64,000 nucleotides of DNA from Novosphingobium sp. PhB165 (GTDB lineage Bacteria; Pseudomonadota; Alphaproteobacteria; Sphingomonadales; Sphingomonadaceae). Where the stretch lies: contig NZ_SLVB01000007.1 in the NCBI RefSeq assembly GCF_004341845.1, forward strand, positions 1-64,000. The letters run 5' to 3'. The translations under genes were made by a program, and so were the position numbers. Of this stretch, positions 25,497 through 34,163 are shown in pieces; position 1 is the stretch's first letter; the number at the start of each line of letters is the position of its first letter. Below the pieces are notes generated by a model. The model did no database searches and was not told where the DNA came from. It was given only the letters and a program-made list of their open reading frames with translations.

Positions 25497-26346
25497 AGTT
25501 GCCGTGGTCGTCGGCGGCTGCGGAGAAATCCAGGGGCGGGCCTATACACTAGCTCTGGCCAAAGCCGGGATCCATATCGCTGCCTGCGACAATCACGAGG
25601 ACGAGGTGGCCTCGATCGTGCCCGAAGTCGAAGCGCTGGGTGTACGCATTCTGGCCTATCATGCCGATGTCGCCGATCCGGCAGCGCTTGACGCCTTCTA
25701 CGATCGCGTCGAGCAGGTCTTCGGCCAGGTCGATATCGTGGTCAACGTGCCCACCCGCTGCAAGCGCTCCCGATTCGAAGACTCCACGCGCGAAGACAAT
25801 GCGCAAGATATCCGCATGAACTACGGATATATCATCGACAGTTGTCGGCGCGCGATCCCGCTGCTGCGCAAGAGCGGCGGCGGCAGCATCATCAATTTCA
25901 CGACGATCGAGGCGCATCGCGGCGCCGCAACTTTCGCGGTTTACGCCGGAGCCAAGGCGGCGACCACGAACTTCAGCAAGGCGCTCGCGGTGGAATTGGG
26001 CGCGGACCAGATCCGCGTCAACCTCATCGCGCCGGATACCTCACCGGCGAAGACGTCGAATGGGTCGCTCTATCCGGAAGACTTTGCCAGGATCGAGAAG
26101 CTCGGGCCCGAAACCCTTGCCGAAGCGTCGAAGATATATGTCCCGATGAAGCGCGATCCGACGGTCGAGGATCTTGCCAACGGCGTGCTGTTTCTGGCGA
26201 GCGACCTCTCGCGGTCCATCACCGGGACGACACTGCATATCGACGGCGGCACGAGCGCGGGCGGCGGCTGGATCGATTGGCCTGACGATGGGTTCATGCC
26301 TGCTCCGCTTGGCGGCTCCATCGGCCGGCTCTTTGCCAAAGGTTGA
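25459..26346 (+). CDS. Short-chain dehydrogenase/reductase
   Basis: A 295-residue SDR. The cofactor loop is VAVVVGGCGEIQGRAYTLA, a variant of TGxxxGxG with changed inner glycines; the catalytic Tyr and Lys are in YAGAKAATTNFSKALAVEL. The serine that normally precedes the Tyr by 13 residues is Thr here (NFTTIEAHRGAATFAVY). The C terminus ends in the usual GTTLHIDGGTSAGGG. It overlaps the ligase 3' end and is followed after four bases by the GST gene. Oxidation of a hydroxyacyl-CoA or hydroxyl group in the same pathway is likely. Confidence 0.9.
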   Translation: MGLLEAHAALKGKVAVVVGGCGEIQGRAYTLALAKAGIHIAACDNHEDEVASIVPEVEALGVRILAYHADVADPAALDAFYDRVEQVFGQVDIVVNVPTRCKRSRFEDSTREDNAQDIRMNYGYIIDSCRRAIPLLRKSGGGSIINFTTIEAHRGAATFAVYAGAKAATTNFSKALAVELGADQIRVNLIAPDTSPAKTSNGSLYPEDFARIEKLGPETLAEASKIYVPMKRDPTVEDLANGVLFLASDLSRSITGTTLHIDGGTSAGGGWIDWPDDGFMPAPLGGSIGRLFAKG

Positions 26347-26350
26347 TCAG

Positions 26351-27097
26351 ATGAGTGAACAGAAACCGATCATCCTCCACGGCGTGATGAGCCCCAATGT
26401 CGTCAAAGTGGCGATCATGCTTGAGGAACTGGAATTGCCCTATGTCCTCAAGCATGTCGCCCTGTTCAAGGGCGAGCAATTCACGCCCGAGTTCCTTGCG
26501 CTCAATCCCGTGGGCAAAGTTCCGGTCATCGAGGATCCGGCGCTTGGCAGGCCGCTTGCCGAGTCTGGCGCGATCCTGATCTGGCTGGCCGAACAGCACG
26601 GAAAATTTCTTCCGGCCCGATCGGCCGATCGCTACGAAGTGCTCCAGTGGCTGATGGTGCAGATGGCCGGAATCGGACCGATGCTTGGCCAGTATACCCA
26701 TTTCCGTTTGCTCCCCGAAGGTAGCGAGCCCTACGCCTTGGGCCGCTACGCCGTGATGGCAAAGCGGTTCTACCAACTCATCGACGACAGGGTGGCGGAC
26801 CGCGAATGGATCGCCAGTGACGCCTATTCGATCGCCGACATCGCCACTTTCCCTTGGGCCGAGTACCTCGAACGTCATGGCCTTTCGATCGACAGCTATC
26901 CGGCGATGAGGCGATGGCGGGAGGCAATCGCCTACCGCCCTGCCGTCAGGCGCGCCAAGGCGCGGATCGTGGAGGAATTCGCCGCCCCCTCCGCAACGAC
27001 CATGACAGCCGCGACCACCAGCGATCTCGACAGGTTCTTTGGCCGCACCGACGAAGTACCGGTTCAAGACTTTACTTCCGTGAAGAGGATGAGCTGA
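26351..27097 (+). CDS. Glutathione S-transferase
   Basis: A 248-residue GST. The N-terminal thioredoxin-fold domain contains ILHGVMSPNVVKVAIMLEEL and the cis-proline glutathione site NPVGKVPVIEDPALG with LAESGAILIWLAE; the C-terminal helical domain has the N-capping DAYSIADIATFPW. Catabolic operons of sphingomonads often carry GSTs that open ethers, remove halogens or isomerise intermediates. Here it is the last complete gene of the operon. A nine-codon frame begins in its stop codon (TGATG). Confidence 0.9.
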   Translation: MSEQKPIILHGVMSPNVVKVAIMLEELELPYVLKHVALFKGEQFTPEFLALNPVGKVPVIEDPALGRPLAESGAILIWLAEQHGKFLPARSADRYEVLQWLMVQMAGIGPMLGQYTHFRLLPEGSEPYALGRYAVMAKRFYQLIDDRVADREWIASDAYSIADIATFPWAEYLERHGLSIDSYPAMRRWREAIAYRPAVRRAKARIVEEFAAPSATTMTAATTSDLDRFFGRTDEVPVQDFTSVKRMS

Positions 27098-27126
27098 TGG
27101 CGACGGCCAATGCACCCTATGATTAA
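27097..27126 (+). pseudogene. Nine-codon coupled frame, likely 5' remnant of a lost gene
   Basis: ATG at 27097 overlaps the GST stop (TGATG) and reads MATANAPYD then TAA. Overlap of this kind usually marks the next gene of an operon. The sequence breaks straight into AT-rich DNA of the receptor promoter. It may be the stub of a deleted operon gene, or chance. Confidence 0.3.
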
Positions 27127-27315
27127 AGGCATTTGAAATATTAATCCAATTATTCAGTCATTTCCCACCAATCGCCACAGCGATCAAAGGGCGCGCCGCC
27201 GTTCTCACGACATTACATTGTTTTCAATATCCGGAAACTCATAGTAACAATTTAGTAATACCGAAATAAAAATTAACCGCTGTAGCCAGCCAGAAATAAT
27301 ATCGGGGAGAGAGCT

Positions 27316-29904
27316 ATGTCCAGGACGTGCACGATGTTCTCTAGCATGACGGCCATTGTCGTCGCACTTGCCACTGCCAATCCGGCCCTTGCCGACGAAC
27401 AGCCTGCCAAACAGCCTGACCAGCAAGGCAGAGCCGCTGTCAGCGTCGCACCAGGCGACATCATCGTTACGGCGCGCAAACGCCAGGAAACCCAACTCGA
27501 TGTCCCGGTGATCGAACAGGTCGTGTCGGCCGAGACCCTCTCCCGCCAGCAGACCCTCGATCTCAAGGATCTCACCAAACTCACGCCCGGGCTGATGATC
27601 GGAACGGCGGTGCTGTCGATCGGCCAGCAGGTGACTCTGCGCGGCGTGGGCACCAGTTCGTTCGATCCGGGAATCGACCAGTCGGTTTCGCTCAACATCG
27701 ATGGCCTTTCGCTTGGACAAGGCCTCGCCTTCACCAGCGGCATGTTCGACGTCGGCCAGGTCGAAGTGCTGAAGGGGCCGCAGTCCCTATTCTACGGCAA
27801 GAGCAGCCCCGGCGGCGTGATCGCGATCCACACCGCTGATCCAACCGACGAGCTCGAAGTCAAGGGTACCGCCGGCTATGAGGCAGAGGCGCATGCCATG
27901 CGTTTTGAAGGCGTCGTCTCGGGGCCTTTGAGCGATACGTTGAAGGCGCGCATCGCCGGCGTCTACTCGAAGACGGACGGGTACTATTTCAACGACGCGG
28001 ACATACCAGCGACGGCCACCTTCTCACCGGCGCCGGGCGTGTCGCTCCCCGTATCGGCGCTCGGCGGCCTGTCCCCTCGCTTCAGCCGAACCGGCCGCGG
28101 CGACAGCTATCAGGTTCGCGGCACGGTGATCTGGGATCCAAGCTGGCGGTTCAACGCCAAGCTCAAGGTCAATCTTGTCCATGACAAGAGCTACGATGCC
28201 GAAAATGGCCAGCTGAAGTCCTGCCCCGATGGCGTTGGCGGAGTACCGGCCTACGGCAACGCACCGTTCATCAACCCCAACGACAATTGCAAGCTCGATC
28301 GCGTCGGCTACATCGTTGACATGAATCCCGCGAACTTTGTTGGTCTAAATAAAGAGACTTCCTATATTGAAACTACACAGCGCTACGGTGTGCTGGAACT
28401 GAACTATAACCTGACTGACGATGTCACCGCCACGTCCGTGACAGGCTATTACAACCTGCATTCGGACAGCGCCCTGAACCCGTCGCTTTCAGGGTTTTCC
28501 GGTCCGCTGCTTGCCGTCACGAACCCGCGTTTCCGGCGCAGAGACTTCACTGAAGAAGTGCGCTTCAACAGCAACTTTGCCGGCCCCTTCAACTTCACGC
28601 TTGGCGGTTTCTACCAGGACGGCAAAGTTTCCGATCGGGTGACACTATACGCCAATAAATTCTTCGTCCCGGCAGCCGCGAGCGGCATTCCCCTGCAGGA
28701 CGGGCTCAACCAATTTGACATCGAGACGTACTCTGCCTTTGGCCAGCTGCGGTACAAGATAACGCCCGAACTCGAACTGGCGGGCGGCGTGCGCGTGACC
28801 AATGAAAAGCGGGAACAGGATCCCCTGCTTTACTATTCACTCACCAATCTCGGCGCCGGACTGCCGGTGACGCCCACCACGCCTTACATTGTCCCGGTAG
28901 CGACGCCTCGCGTGAATTCCACCCGGTCATCCCCGGAAGTGACGATCACGTACAAGCCCACGCAAGACCTCAACATCTTTGCCTCATACAAGGTAGCCTA
29001 CAAATCGGGCTCCTTCAGTATCGCGACGCCTCAGACGCTCAACGCCAATGGCTGGCTGGACAACTCTTTCGGCGACGAGAAAGTCACCGGCTTCGAAGGC
29101 GGGATCAAGGGCCGTACCTTCAACAACCAACTGAGCTTCACACTTGCAGGGTTCGACTATAAGTATACCGGCCTGCAGGTTGGCGGCATCGAACCCACGG
29201 TCGGATCGATACCCGTCATTCGGACGGTCAACGCCGGTAGCGGCCGCAGCTACGGCGCTGAGGCAGAAGCTCACTTCCGACCCGCCGCGCTGGAAGGATT
29301 GACGCTCAATGCGGCGGTAAATTACACCCACGCCCGGTTCAAGACGCTCAACAACGTGCCGTGCTACGGTGGCCAGACAATCTCAAACGGCTGCAACCAG
29401 GAATTTGTACCTTCGCCCGACCAGGCGAACCCCGGCGCCGGCGCAGTGACGGTCAACGGTCAGCAGGGCTTCTATTTCGCCCAAGACCTTTCCGGCTCCC
29501 CATTCTTGCGCGCACCTGATTGGAGCGGGAACGTCGGCTTCGACTACGAGATACCGATCGGCGACTGGAAGCTGATCGTTTCCAATAACAATTATCTGAC
29601 CTCGAAATTCCTCACCGGCCCCGGCAAGCGCAAAGATTTTTACCAGAGTGGCTATGCGAAAGTCGATGCCGGCCTGACCTTGCAGGGTCCGGACGACCGC
29701 TGGGAAGTGGCCTTGATTGGCAAAAATCTGACGAAGCAATATACGGCGAGCAACTGTTCACCGTCGAACTTCCAGAATGGTCTGCTCGGCGGCCAGATCA
29801 CCGGCGGCAATGCTGCCGGACCGGCGGGCGTCGACGAGATGCTGTGTTATATGGACCCGGGTCGCGAATTGTGGATCAGACTGACTTTGCGGCCTTTCGG
29901 CTGA
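27316..29904 (+). CDS. TonB-dependent outer-membrane receptor
   Basis: An 862-residue receptor. A signal peptide (MSRTCTMFSSMTAIVVALATANPALA) is followed by the TonB-box-like GDIIVTARKRQETQLDVPV and the plug domain, with VTLRGVGTSSFDPGIDQSVSLN and VEVLKGPQSLFYGKSSPGGVI. The remainder is a 22-strand barrel of normal length ending in an aromatic residue near the C terminus (WIRLTLRPFG). It belongs to the large sphingomonad group that imports hydrophobic or aromatic growth substrates rather than iron. It follows the catabolic operon after 218 AT-rich bases and probably takes up that pathway's substrate; no siderophore biosynthesis is nearby. Confidence 0.92.
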   Translation: MSRTCTMFSSMTAIVVALATANPALADEQPAKQPDQQGRAAVSVAPGDIIVTARKRQETQLDVPVIEQVVSAETLSRQQTLDLKDLTKLTPGLMIGTAVLSIGQQVTLRGVGTSSFDPGIDQSVSLNIDGLSLGQGLAFTSGMFDVGQVEVLKGPQSLFYGKSSPGGVIAIHTADPTDELEVKGTAGYEAEAHAMRFEGVVSGPLSDTLKARIAGVYSKTDGYYFNDADIPATATFSPAPGVSLPVSALGGLSPRFSRTGRGDSYQVRGTVIWDPSWRFNAKLKVNLVHDKSYDAENGQLKSCPDGVGGVPAYGNAPFINPNDNCKLDRVGYIVDMNPANFVGLNKETSYIETTQRYGVLELNYNLTDDVTATSVTGYYNLHSDSALNPSLSGFSGPLLAVTNPRFRRRDFTEEVRFNSNFAGPFNFTLGGFYQDGKVSDRVTLYANKFFVPAAASGIPLQDGLNQFDIETYSAFGQLRYKITPELELAGGVRVTNEKREQDPLLYYSLTNLGAGLPVTPTTPYIVPVATPRVNSTRSSPEVTITYKPTQDLNIFASYKVAYKSGSFSIATPQTLNANGWLDNSFGDEKVTGFEGGIKGRTFNNQLSFTLAGFDYKYTGLQVGGIEPTVGSIPVIRTVNAGSGRSYGAEAEAHFRPAALEGLTLNAAVNYTHARFKTLNNVPCYGGQTISNGCNQEFVPSPDQANPGAGAVTVNGQQGFYFAQDLSGSPFLRAPDWSGNVGFDYEIPIGDWKLIVSNNNYLTSKFLTGPGKRKDFYQSGYAKVDAGLTLQGPDDRWEVALIGKNLTKQYTASNCSPSNFQNGLLGGQITGGNAAGPAGVDEMLCYMDPGRELWIRLTLRPFG

Positions 29905-29963
29905 ACAATAAGCGCGTTCTCCAATCAGGTATAACTACCTGATAATTCAGAAAACAAGGCAAA

Positions 29964-30021
29964 CCAAAATCGTAGAGCGGTTGATCCGATGCGGTCGGAT
30001 CAACCGCTCTACGATTTTTGG
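29964..30021. terminator. Strong, near-perfect hairpin after the TonB receptor gene
   Basis: Left arm 29966-29989 (AAAATCGTAGAGCGGTTGAT...) pairs with right arm 29995-30019 over at least 23 bases with a five-base loop. An A run before the left arm and a T run after the right arm make it usable as a terminator in both directions. The outer CC/GG also match. The rest of 29905-30274 holds no gene I recognise; GGAGGAG before 30275 is the ribosome site of the next gene. The length is greater than usual for a terminator, so it may also be a dispersed repeat. Confidence 0.7.
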
Positions 30022-30274
30022 TGGCGCCGGAGGCGCGTAAATTGATGATGAACCCAATGTGGGGCGCTCCCGTCACTTAGTCGCGCCGCGATGGTCCATC
30101 TCAAGGCTCGCGGGGAATGCCATCCGCGCGGACGCTACCCATGCGTATAGGGTCGCCGACCGCCGCGTGATCGGCCGCCGGTATCCGATTGTCTCGAAAT
30201 TGACCCAAGACAATGCTACGGAGCCACATCGCGACAAGGGCGTTCAAACGACCTGCACGATTGGAGGAGCCTGA

Positions 30275-30508
30275 ATGAACATCTACACGCTGAAGTTCCC
30301 GGACGACGGGAACGTGGGCGCGCTGCGTCTCGATTTCGACGCGGAAGACGCTGCCGATGCGCTGGTCACGGCGCACCGCAAGGCCTCCGGCGTCAGAACC
30401 GGACGGGCAGCCGAACTCTGGCAGGGAGCACGCAAGCTCTGCACCATTCGGCACGGAGTGAACGGCGGAGACGACTATCGCGGCTCTTCAAGGTCACAGA
30501 TTGCCTGA
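30275..30508 (+). CDS. Small conserved-type hypothetical protein
   Basis: A 77-residue protein with GGAGGAG eight bases before its ATG. Sequence: LKFPDDGNVGALRLDFDAED, ALVTAHRKASG, AELWQGARKLCTIRHG. The build (short beta start, then a helix ADALVTAHRKA, then W-x-G-x-R-x-L-C-x-I) is like small sphingomonad proteins I know only as hypothetical. No membrane segment. Function unknown. It lies in a group of small, possibly stress-related genes. Confidence 0.65.
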   Translation: MNIYTLKFPDDGNVGALRLDFDAEDAADALVTAHRKASGVRTGRAAELWQGARKLCTIRHGVNGGDDYRGSSRSQIA

Positions 30509-30537
30509 TAGGCAGGATCTACGCGATATCGGGACAT

Positions 30538-30577
30538 GAAAAGGACCGCTCCGGAAGGCATTGGGGCGGTCCTTTTC
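30538..30577. terminator. Rho-independent-type terminator
   Basis: GAAAAGGACCGCTCC (30538-30552) pairs with GGGGCGGTCCTTTTC (30563-30577) with one G-T pair and a ten-base loop. The A run and T run allow termination in both directions. It ends the small gene at 30275-30508. Confidence 0.75.
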
Positions 30578-30772
30578 CGTAGGGTTGTCGCGACCCGGAT
30601 TTTTAAGGGGCACCGAACCGCGAGAGCGCGCTTCACGCGGCGGGCCAGCACGGATTCGGCAGAGTGCGCGGCGAGCACGATGAGATGCTCCTCGCTCCTC
30701 ATGCGCACTGGCATGGGCTCTCGGCACAGTGCAGGATCGAGCGAGCGACAATCAGGACCGGGAGAAACGACG

Positions 30773-31003
30773 ATGGATGAAGATGCCGTGTTCGCATTCG
30801 GCAATGCGCTTGCCGCCATCGCAGGACTGCTGGAGGAAAAAGGCGTCTGCACTGCGACCGAAATTTCCCAATCGCTCGGCCACGCCGCCATGGTGCATCT
30901 CAAGGCCGGCGAGGAATACCACAAGCGCGGGCATTACTTGCGCGCCTGGGCCGTCTCGGTGAAGGCGGCGGCAGACGGCAAAAGCGGACCGAAGCGCCCC
31001 TGA
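30773..31003 (+). CDS. Small hypothetical protein
   Basis: A 76-residue helical protein (MDEDAVFAFGNALAAIAGLL, SLGHAAMVHLKAGEEYHKRG, YLRAWAVSVKAAADGK). GGGAGAAACG precedes the ATG at 30773. A longer in-frame start at 30536 would run through the terminator hairpin and is unlikely. No family is recognised. It may be a small cytoplasmic helical bundle. Confidence 0.55.
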   Translation: MDEDAVFAFGNALAAIAGLLEEKGVCTATEISQSLGHAAMVHLKAGEEYHKRGHYLRAWAVSVKAAADGKSGPKRP

Positions 31004-31181
31004 TTGACAGGAGTGCCCACATTCGCGCAGCCAAACCTGTGCCCCATTCCACGCAATAATTGTCGCGATACACGACAATGTATCGGCCGCCGATTTGTGC
31101 CCTTTCCGACAGGAACCGTTCAGGAGAAATGCTCTCGATAGGCCATGCGGGACGCGACGCAGATCGAAGGAGCATTCCCAC

Positions 31182-31367
31182 ATGAAATCGATCATTCTCC
31201 GAGCGCTGCGCTGCCGGTTCGACCGGCATCGACCCAAGGCCGGACAGGTCTTCTGGGATGGCCTATGCTATGTCGGACGATGCGAAGATTGCCGGTCAGC
31301 TATTCGCCGTGTCAGCAGGACACGCTGGCATCGCGACCGGCTAGGGAACGGTCCCGGCCTGGCCTGA
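31182..31367 (+). CDS. Small Cys-pair protein
   Basis: A 61-residue basic protein (MKSIILRALRCRFDRHRPK..., VFWDGLCYVGRCEDCRSAI). The pattern R-H-x-P early and W-D-G-x-x-Y-x-x-x-C-x-x-C resembles a group of tiny sphingomonad proteins with one zinc-knuckle-like pair. GAAGGAGC stands before the ATG. Function unknown. Confidence 0.55.
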   Translation: MKSIILRALRCRFDRHRPKAGQVFWDGLCYVGRCEDCRSAIRRVSRTRWHRDRLGNGPGLA

Positions 31368-31419
31368 GACGCGGGCCCATAACACTATTCGTTGCGAAGA
31401 GCGGTCCTGTGACGACGGC

Positions 31420-31629
31420 TCAATGACGCTTTGTGACGAGGCGAATTTCTCCGCACAGGCTGCATGTGTCTTTCCTGCGTTCGAAGCCGTTCGAACCTGC
31501 CAGCTCGCGCGCCGCATGATCGGCGTTTTCGAGCGGTGAAAGGCCAAGCGTCTGGGTGATGCAGTCGTCGCAGACCGGCTCGGGAGAGAGCCGGATGACG
31601 AACTTTTCGATGGAATGAAGTTCGGTCAC
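31420..31629 (-). CDS. Small protein with two Cys-x2-Cys pairs
   Basis: A 69-residue protein with GTG start. CDDCITQTLGLS and CSLCGEIRLVT form a probable four-Cys zinc site with a helix between them (RELAGSNGFERRKD). It looks like small alphaproteobacterial zinc-ribbon-type proteins of unknown function. The opposite-strand frames show no such pattern. Confidence 0.6.
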   Translation of the reverse strand: MTELHSIEKFVIRLSPEPVCDDCITQTLGLSPLENADHAARELAGSNGFERRKDTCSLCGEIRLVTKRH

Positions 31630-31720
31630 GGCCCTGTTTTCGTGGTGTCTTTGGCATGTTTTCGCGTTCGCGAACCGGTGGTGTGTCGGGCAGATCAGGG
31701 CAACGAACTTTGAGTGTTAG

Positions 31721-31756
31721 CGGCGGGGCCGCGCCTTTCAGGGCGCGGCCCCGCCG
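31721..31756. terminator. GC-rich perfect hairpin
   Basis: CGGCGGGGCCGCGCC (31721-31735) and its exact complement (31742-31756) enclose a six-base loop. There is no T run on either side, so it may be a transcription barrier for the leftward hemerythrin transcript or a processing site rather than a classic terminator. Nothing else is recognised in 31630-31926. Confidence 0.55.
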
Positions 31757-31926
31757 CAGAAATCCCCCCCTTTTCAGGAAGATCGACCGGAAGCGGAATC
31801 TTCCGCCTCCGATCCAATGTCATCAGGCCGCGACCGAATCATTGCCAGCACGAGGTTCGCTTGCTTGCCGCGGAACGCGAAATCCAAGAAGCGCCGAAGG
31901 CGCCAAACATCCCGTATTTCCAGCGG

Positions 31927-32541
31927 TCAAGCTATCGCCTTGATCTTCAGCTTCGGCGTCATTTCAGCGGCAGCCTTCTCTTCCTTCTTCCGCCGCTCGA
32001 ACACTGCGCGCATGTGCTGACGGTCGGCATCGGAGAGGATCTTCGCGCTTTCGACGAACTGCTCCTGCTCTTCCTCGCGGATATGATGGAGATATTCCTC
32101 CTTGAGGTCGCCAAAGCGTTCCATCCACTTACGCTTGCCCATGTCGCGCGCGGCCAGGTCGTCGAGCATCTTGTCGATTTGCTTGTGCTCGGCAACCGCG
32201 TGCCGTGCAAATTCGGTCGTTTCGGGATTGCGCAACACGGTCGACCAGAGCGCCTGCTCTTCGGCTGCCGCGTGGGACTTCAACTCGCGCACGAGTTCCT
32301 CGAACAGCGCATGGCGTTCTTCGTCCGCGCCATTCGTTGCCTCGATCATCGCAAGGAGTGCCCGGTGACGGTCATGATCCTCGACAAGGCGGCCGAACAC
32401 GTCTGGCAATCCGCGAAGGTCATTTTCAGGAGTCTGCCCGATGCGCGCAGGCACATCAGGGGCAATAACCTTGGCCTTGGCGACCGCCTTAGCCTTGGCT
32501 TCTGCGGGGGTAAGGGGTTTCTTCTTCGATTTTGCGACCAT
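31927..32541 (-). CDS. Hemerythrin HHE-domain protein
   Basis: A 204-residue protein. A Lys/Ala-rich head (KSKKKPLTPAEAKAKAVAKAKV) is followed by a hemerythrin-type four-helix domain: EDHDRHRALLAMIE, ELKSHAAAEEQALW, AEHKQIDKMLDDL and EYLHHIREEEQEQFVE carry the His and Glu ligands of a di-iron site. The tail is again Lys-rich. Bacterial proteins of this kind sense or store oxygen, NO or iron under stress. ATG at 32541 is preferred over 32571 because it starts the basic head. The Lys-rich ends could bind nucleic acid, which is speculation. Confidence 0.85.
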   Translation of the reverse strand: MVAKSKKKPLTPAEAKAKAVAKAKVIAPDVPARIGQTPENDLRGLPDVFGRLVEDHDRHRALLAMIEATNGADEERHALFEELVRELKSHAAAEEQALWSTVLRNPETTEFARHAVAEHKQIDKMLDDLAARDMGKRKWMERFGDLKEEYLHHIREEEQEQFVESAKILSDADRQHMRAVFERRKKEEKAAAEMTPKLKIKAIA

Positions 32542-32623
32542 AGGACTTCGCTCCGTTGGCAGCGAAGGCATCCGGGTCCTATCGACCCAAGCCTTGGTGG
32601 ATCTTGATCAGCGTTGAGTGCTG

Positions 32624-32839
32624 TCAGTTGCCGGGCACAGCGGCCTTGCGCCGCGCCCGCTTGTCGAGTTCGCGCGAGGCGAGCCACCCACCTGCCGCTG
32701 CGGCCATACCGAGCGGTCCGAGGCGACGGAACACCGATATCGCGACAACGCCAAGCGCCGCGCCGCCCGGGCCACTGAGCCCCGGTGTATCCTGGGCGAT
32801 CTTGCTGCCGACGACAGCCGAGATGATTTTACCGATCAT
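32624..32839 (-). CDS. Small Gly/Ala-rich membrane-associated protein
   Basis: A 71-residue protein, MIGKIISAVVGSKIAQD then GPGGAALGVVAISVFRRLGPLGMAAAAGGWLASREL and a basic tail (DKRARRKAA). One or two weak membrane segments. AAAGGG precedes ATG 32839. Comparable proteins occur in many sphingomonads without assigned function. It is upstream of, and codirectional with, the hemerythrin gene. Confidence 0.6.
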   Translation of the reverse strand: MIGKIISAVVGSKIAQDTPGLSGPGGAALGVVAISVFRRLGPLGMAAAAGGWLASRELDKRARRKAAVPGN

Positions 32840-33068
32840 GAGAAACCCTTTCGGGGAATAAAACCCCCAGTTCCCCACAGGGTTCCGCCGATCCGCTTTC
32901 GCCCTTGCGGATCAGTCTGCGGCAGTCAGCTGGCAATTGACGCCGAATTCATGGCTCACGCGCGCCGTCCGAGACCGGCGCCCGTCCAATCGTGCATGGC
33001 GAGGCCATTGCCCTGCCCCCGCCAATGGTCCATCCACGCGACACGGCACGAGACAATCTGGCAGGTAA

Positions 33069-34097
33069 ATGGGACGCCCCCGAAAGTATAGCGATCGAGT
33101 GACCATCCAGTCCGTGGCCGAGCGTGCCGGCGTCTCCACGATGACCGTTTCGAACGTGTTCAACCGAACGGGCAAAGTGGGCGCCGAGACGAGAGCCCGG
33201 GTCATGGCCGTCATCGAAGAGCTTGGCTATGTGCCGAACCTCGCTGCCCGCCGGTTGACAGGATCCGCTGTCGCAAGGCTCGGCCTGATCCATGCCGACC
33301 GAGACAGCATGTTCATCAACGCCATGATCGCGGCAGTCTCGATCGCGGCCGCCGAAAAAGGGCTTCAGCTGATCATCCGGGCAGCCAAGGTTTCATCGCC
33401 GGCGGCAACGATAGCCCTCGCGAACGGGCTGGTGCGATCGGGCGCGCAAGCGCTTCTCCTCATCCCGCCGTTCGCCGAAAGCATGGCGGAGAGTGCTGCG
33501 TCACCCAGCCTCGGCGTTCCGGTGGCAGCGATCTCGACTGCGTCTGCGCTCGCCGACATCACTACGGTGCGCATCGACAATCATGCAGCGGCGCACGCAG
33601 TCACGAGCCATCTCGTCGCGGGTGGACGCCGCCGCATCGCCGTAGTGACGGGCCCGGCAAACCATTCGGACAGCGTGGCCAGACTGGAGGGCCACATCGA
33701 TGCGCTGCGCGACCACGGCCTGTCATTCGCCCCCGCACTGTGCATCTCGGGCGACTTCACTTTCCTGTCGGGCCTTGAGGCCGCGGAGAAGCTTCTGGCC
33801 CTCCCCGGTCGTCCCGATGCCATCGTCACTGCCAACGACGACATGGCCGCAGGCGTCTTGTGGCAGGCGCACCGGCAGGGCGTGAGAGTGCCGGCAGAAC
33901 TCGCAGTAACCGGCTTTGACGACACGCTCATCGCGACGCGTGTCTGGCCCCTGCTAACCACGGTCCATCAGCCGATCCTCGAGATGGCAGCACAGGCTTT
34001 GGACCTTGTTGTCCAAGCCGCCCGCGATCCGGAAACCTATGGCGCTGCGCGCGATGTCGTGCTGCCGTTCAAGGTCATCGAACGTGGATCGAGCTGA
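33069..34097 (+). CDS. LacI-family transcriptional regulator
   Basis: A 342-residue regulator. The N-terminal HTH and hinge are VTIQSVAERAGVSTMTVSNV and LGYVPNLAARRLTG; a periplasmic-binding-protein-like sensor follows, with TTVRIDNHAAAHAV, RRRIAVVTGPANH, PDAIVTANDDMAAGVLW and VTGFDDTLIATRVWPLLTTV. LacI proteins usually govern sugar use. No sugar operon is attached; the acyltransferase gene follows after 66 bases. The nearby beta-galactosidase relic hints that a sugar locus once lay here, which is inference. Confidence 0.92.
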   Translation: MGRPRKYSDRVTIQSVAERAGVSTMTVSNVFNRTGKVGAETRARVMAVIEELGYVPNLAARRLTGSAVARLGLIHADRDSMFINAMIAAVSIAAAEKGLQLIIRAAKVSSPAATIALANGLVRSGAQALLLIPPFAESMAESAASPSLGVPVAAISTASALADITTVRIDNHAAAHAVTSHLVAGGRRRIAVVTGPANHSDSVARLEGHIDALRDHGLSFAPALCISGDFTFLSGLEAAEKLLALPGRPDAIVTANDDMAAGVLWQAHRQGVRVPAELAVTGFDDTLIATRVWPLLTTVHQPILEMAAQALDLVVQAARDPETYGAARDVVLPFKVIERGSS

Positions 34098-34163
34098 TAA
34101 ATTCACGCTTGAGGTTTATCGTTAAATCCAGCAATGCCCTCCGCCAAAACAGCGGAGAGACCA

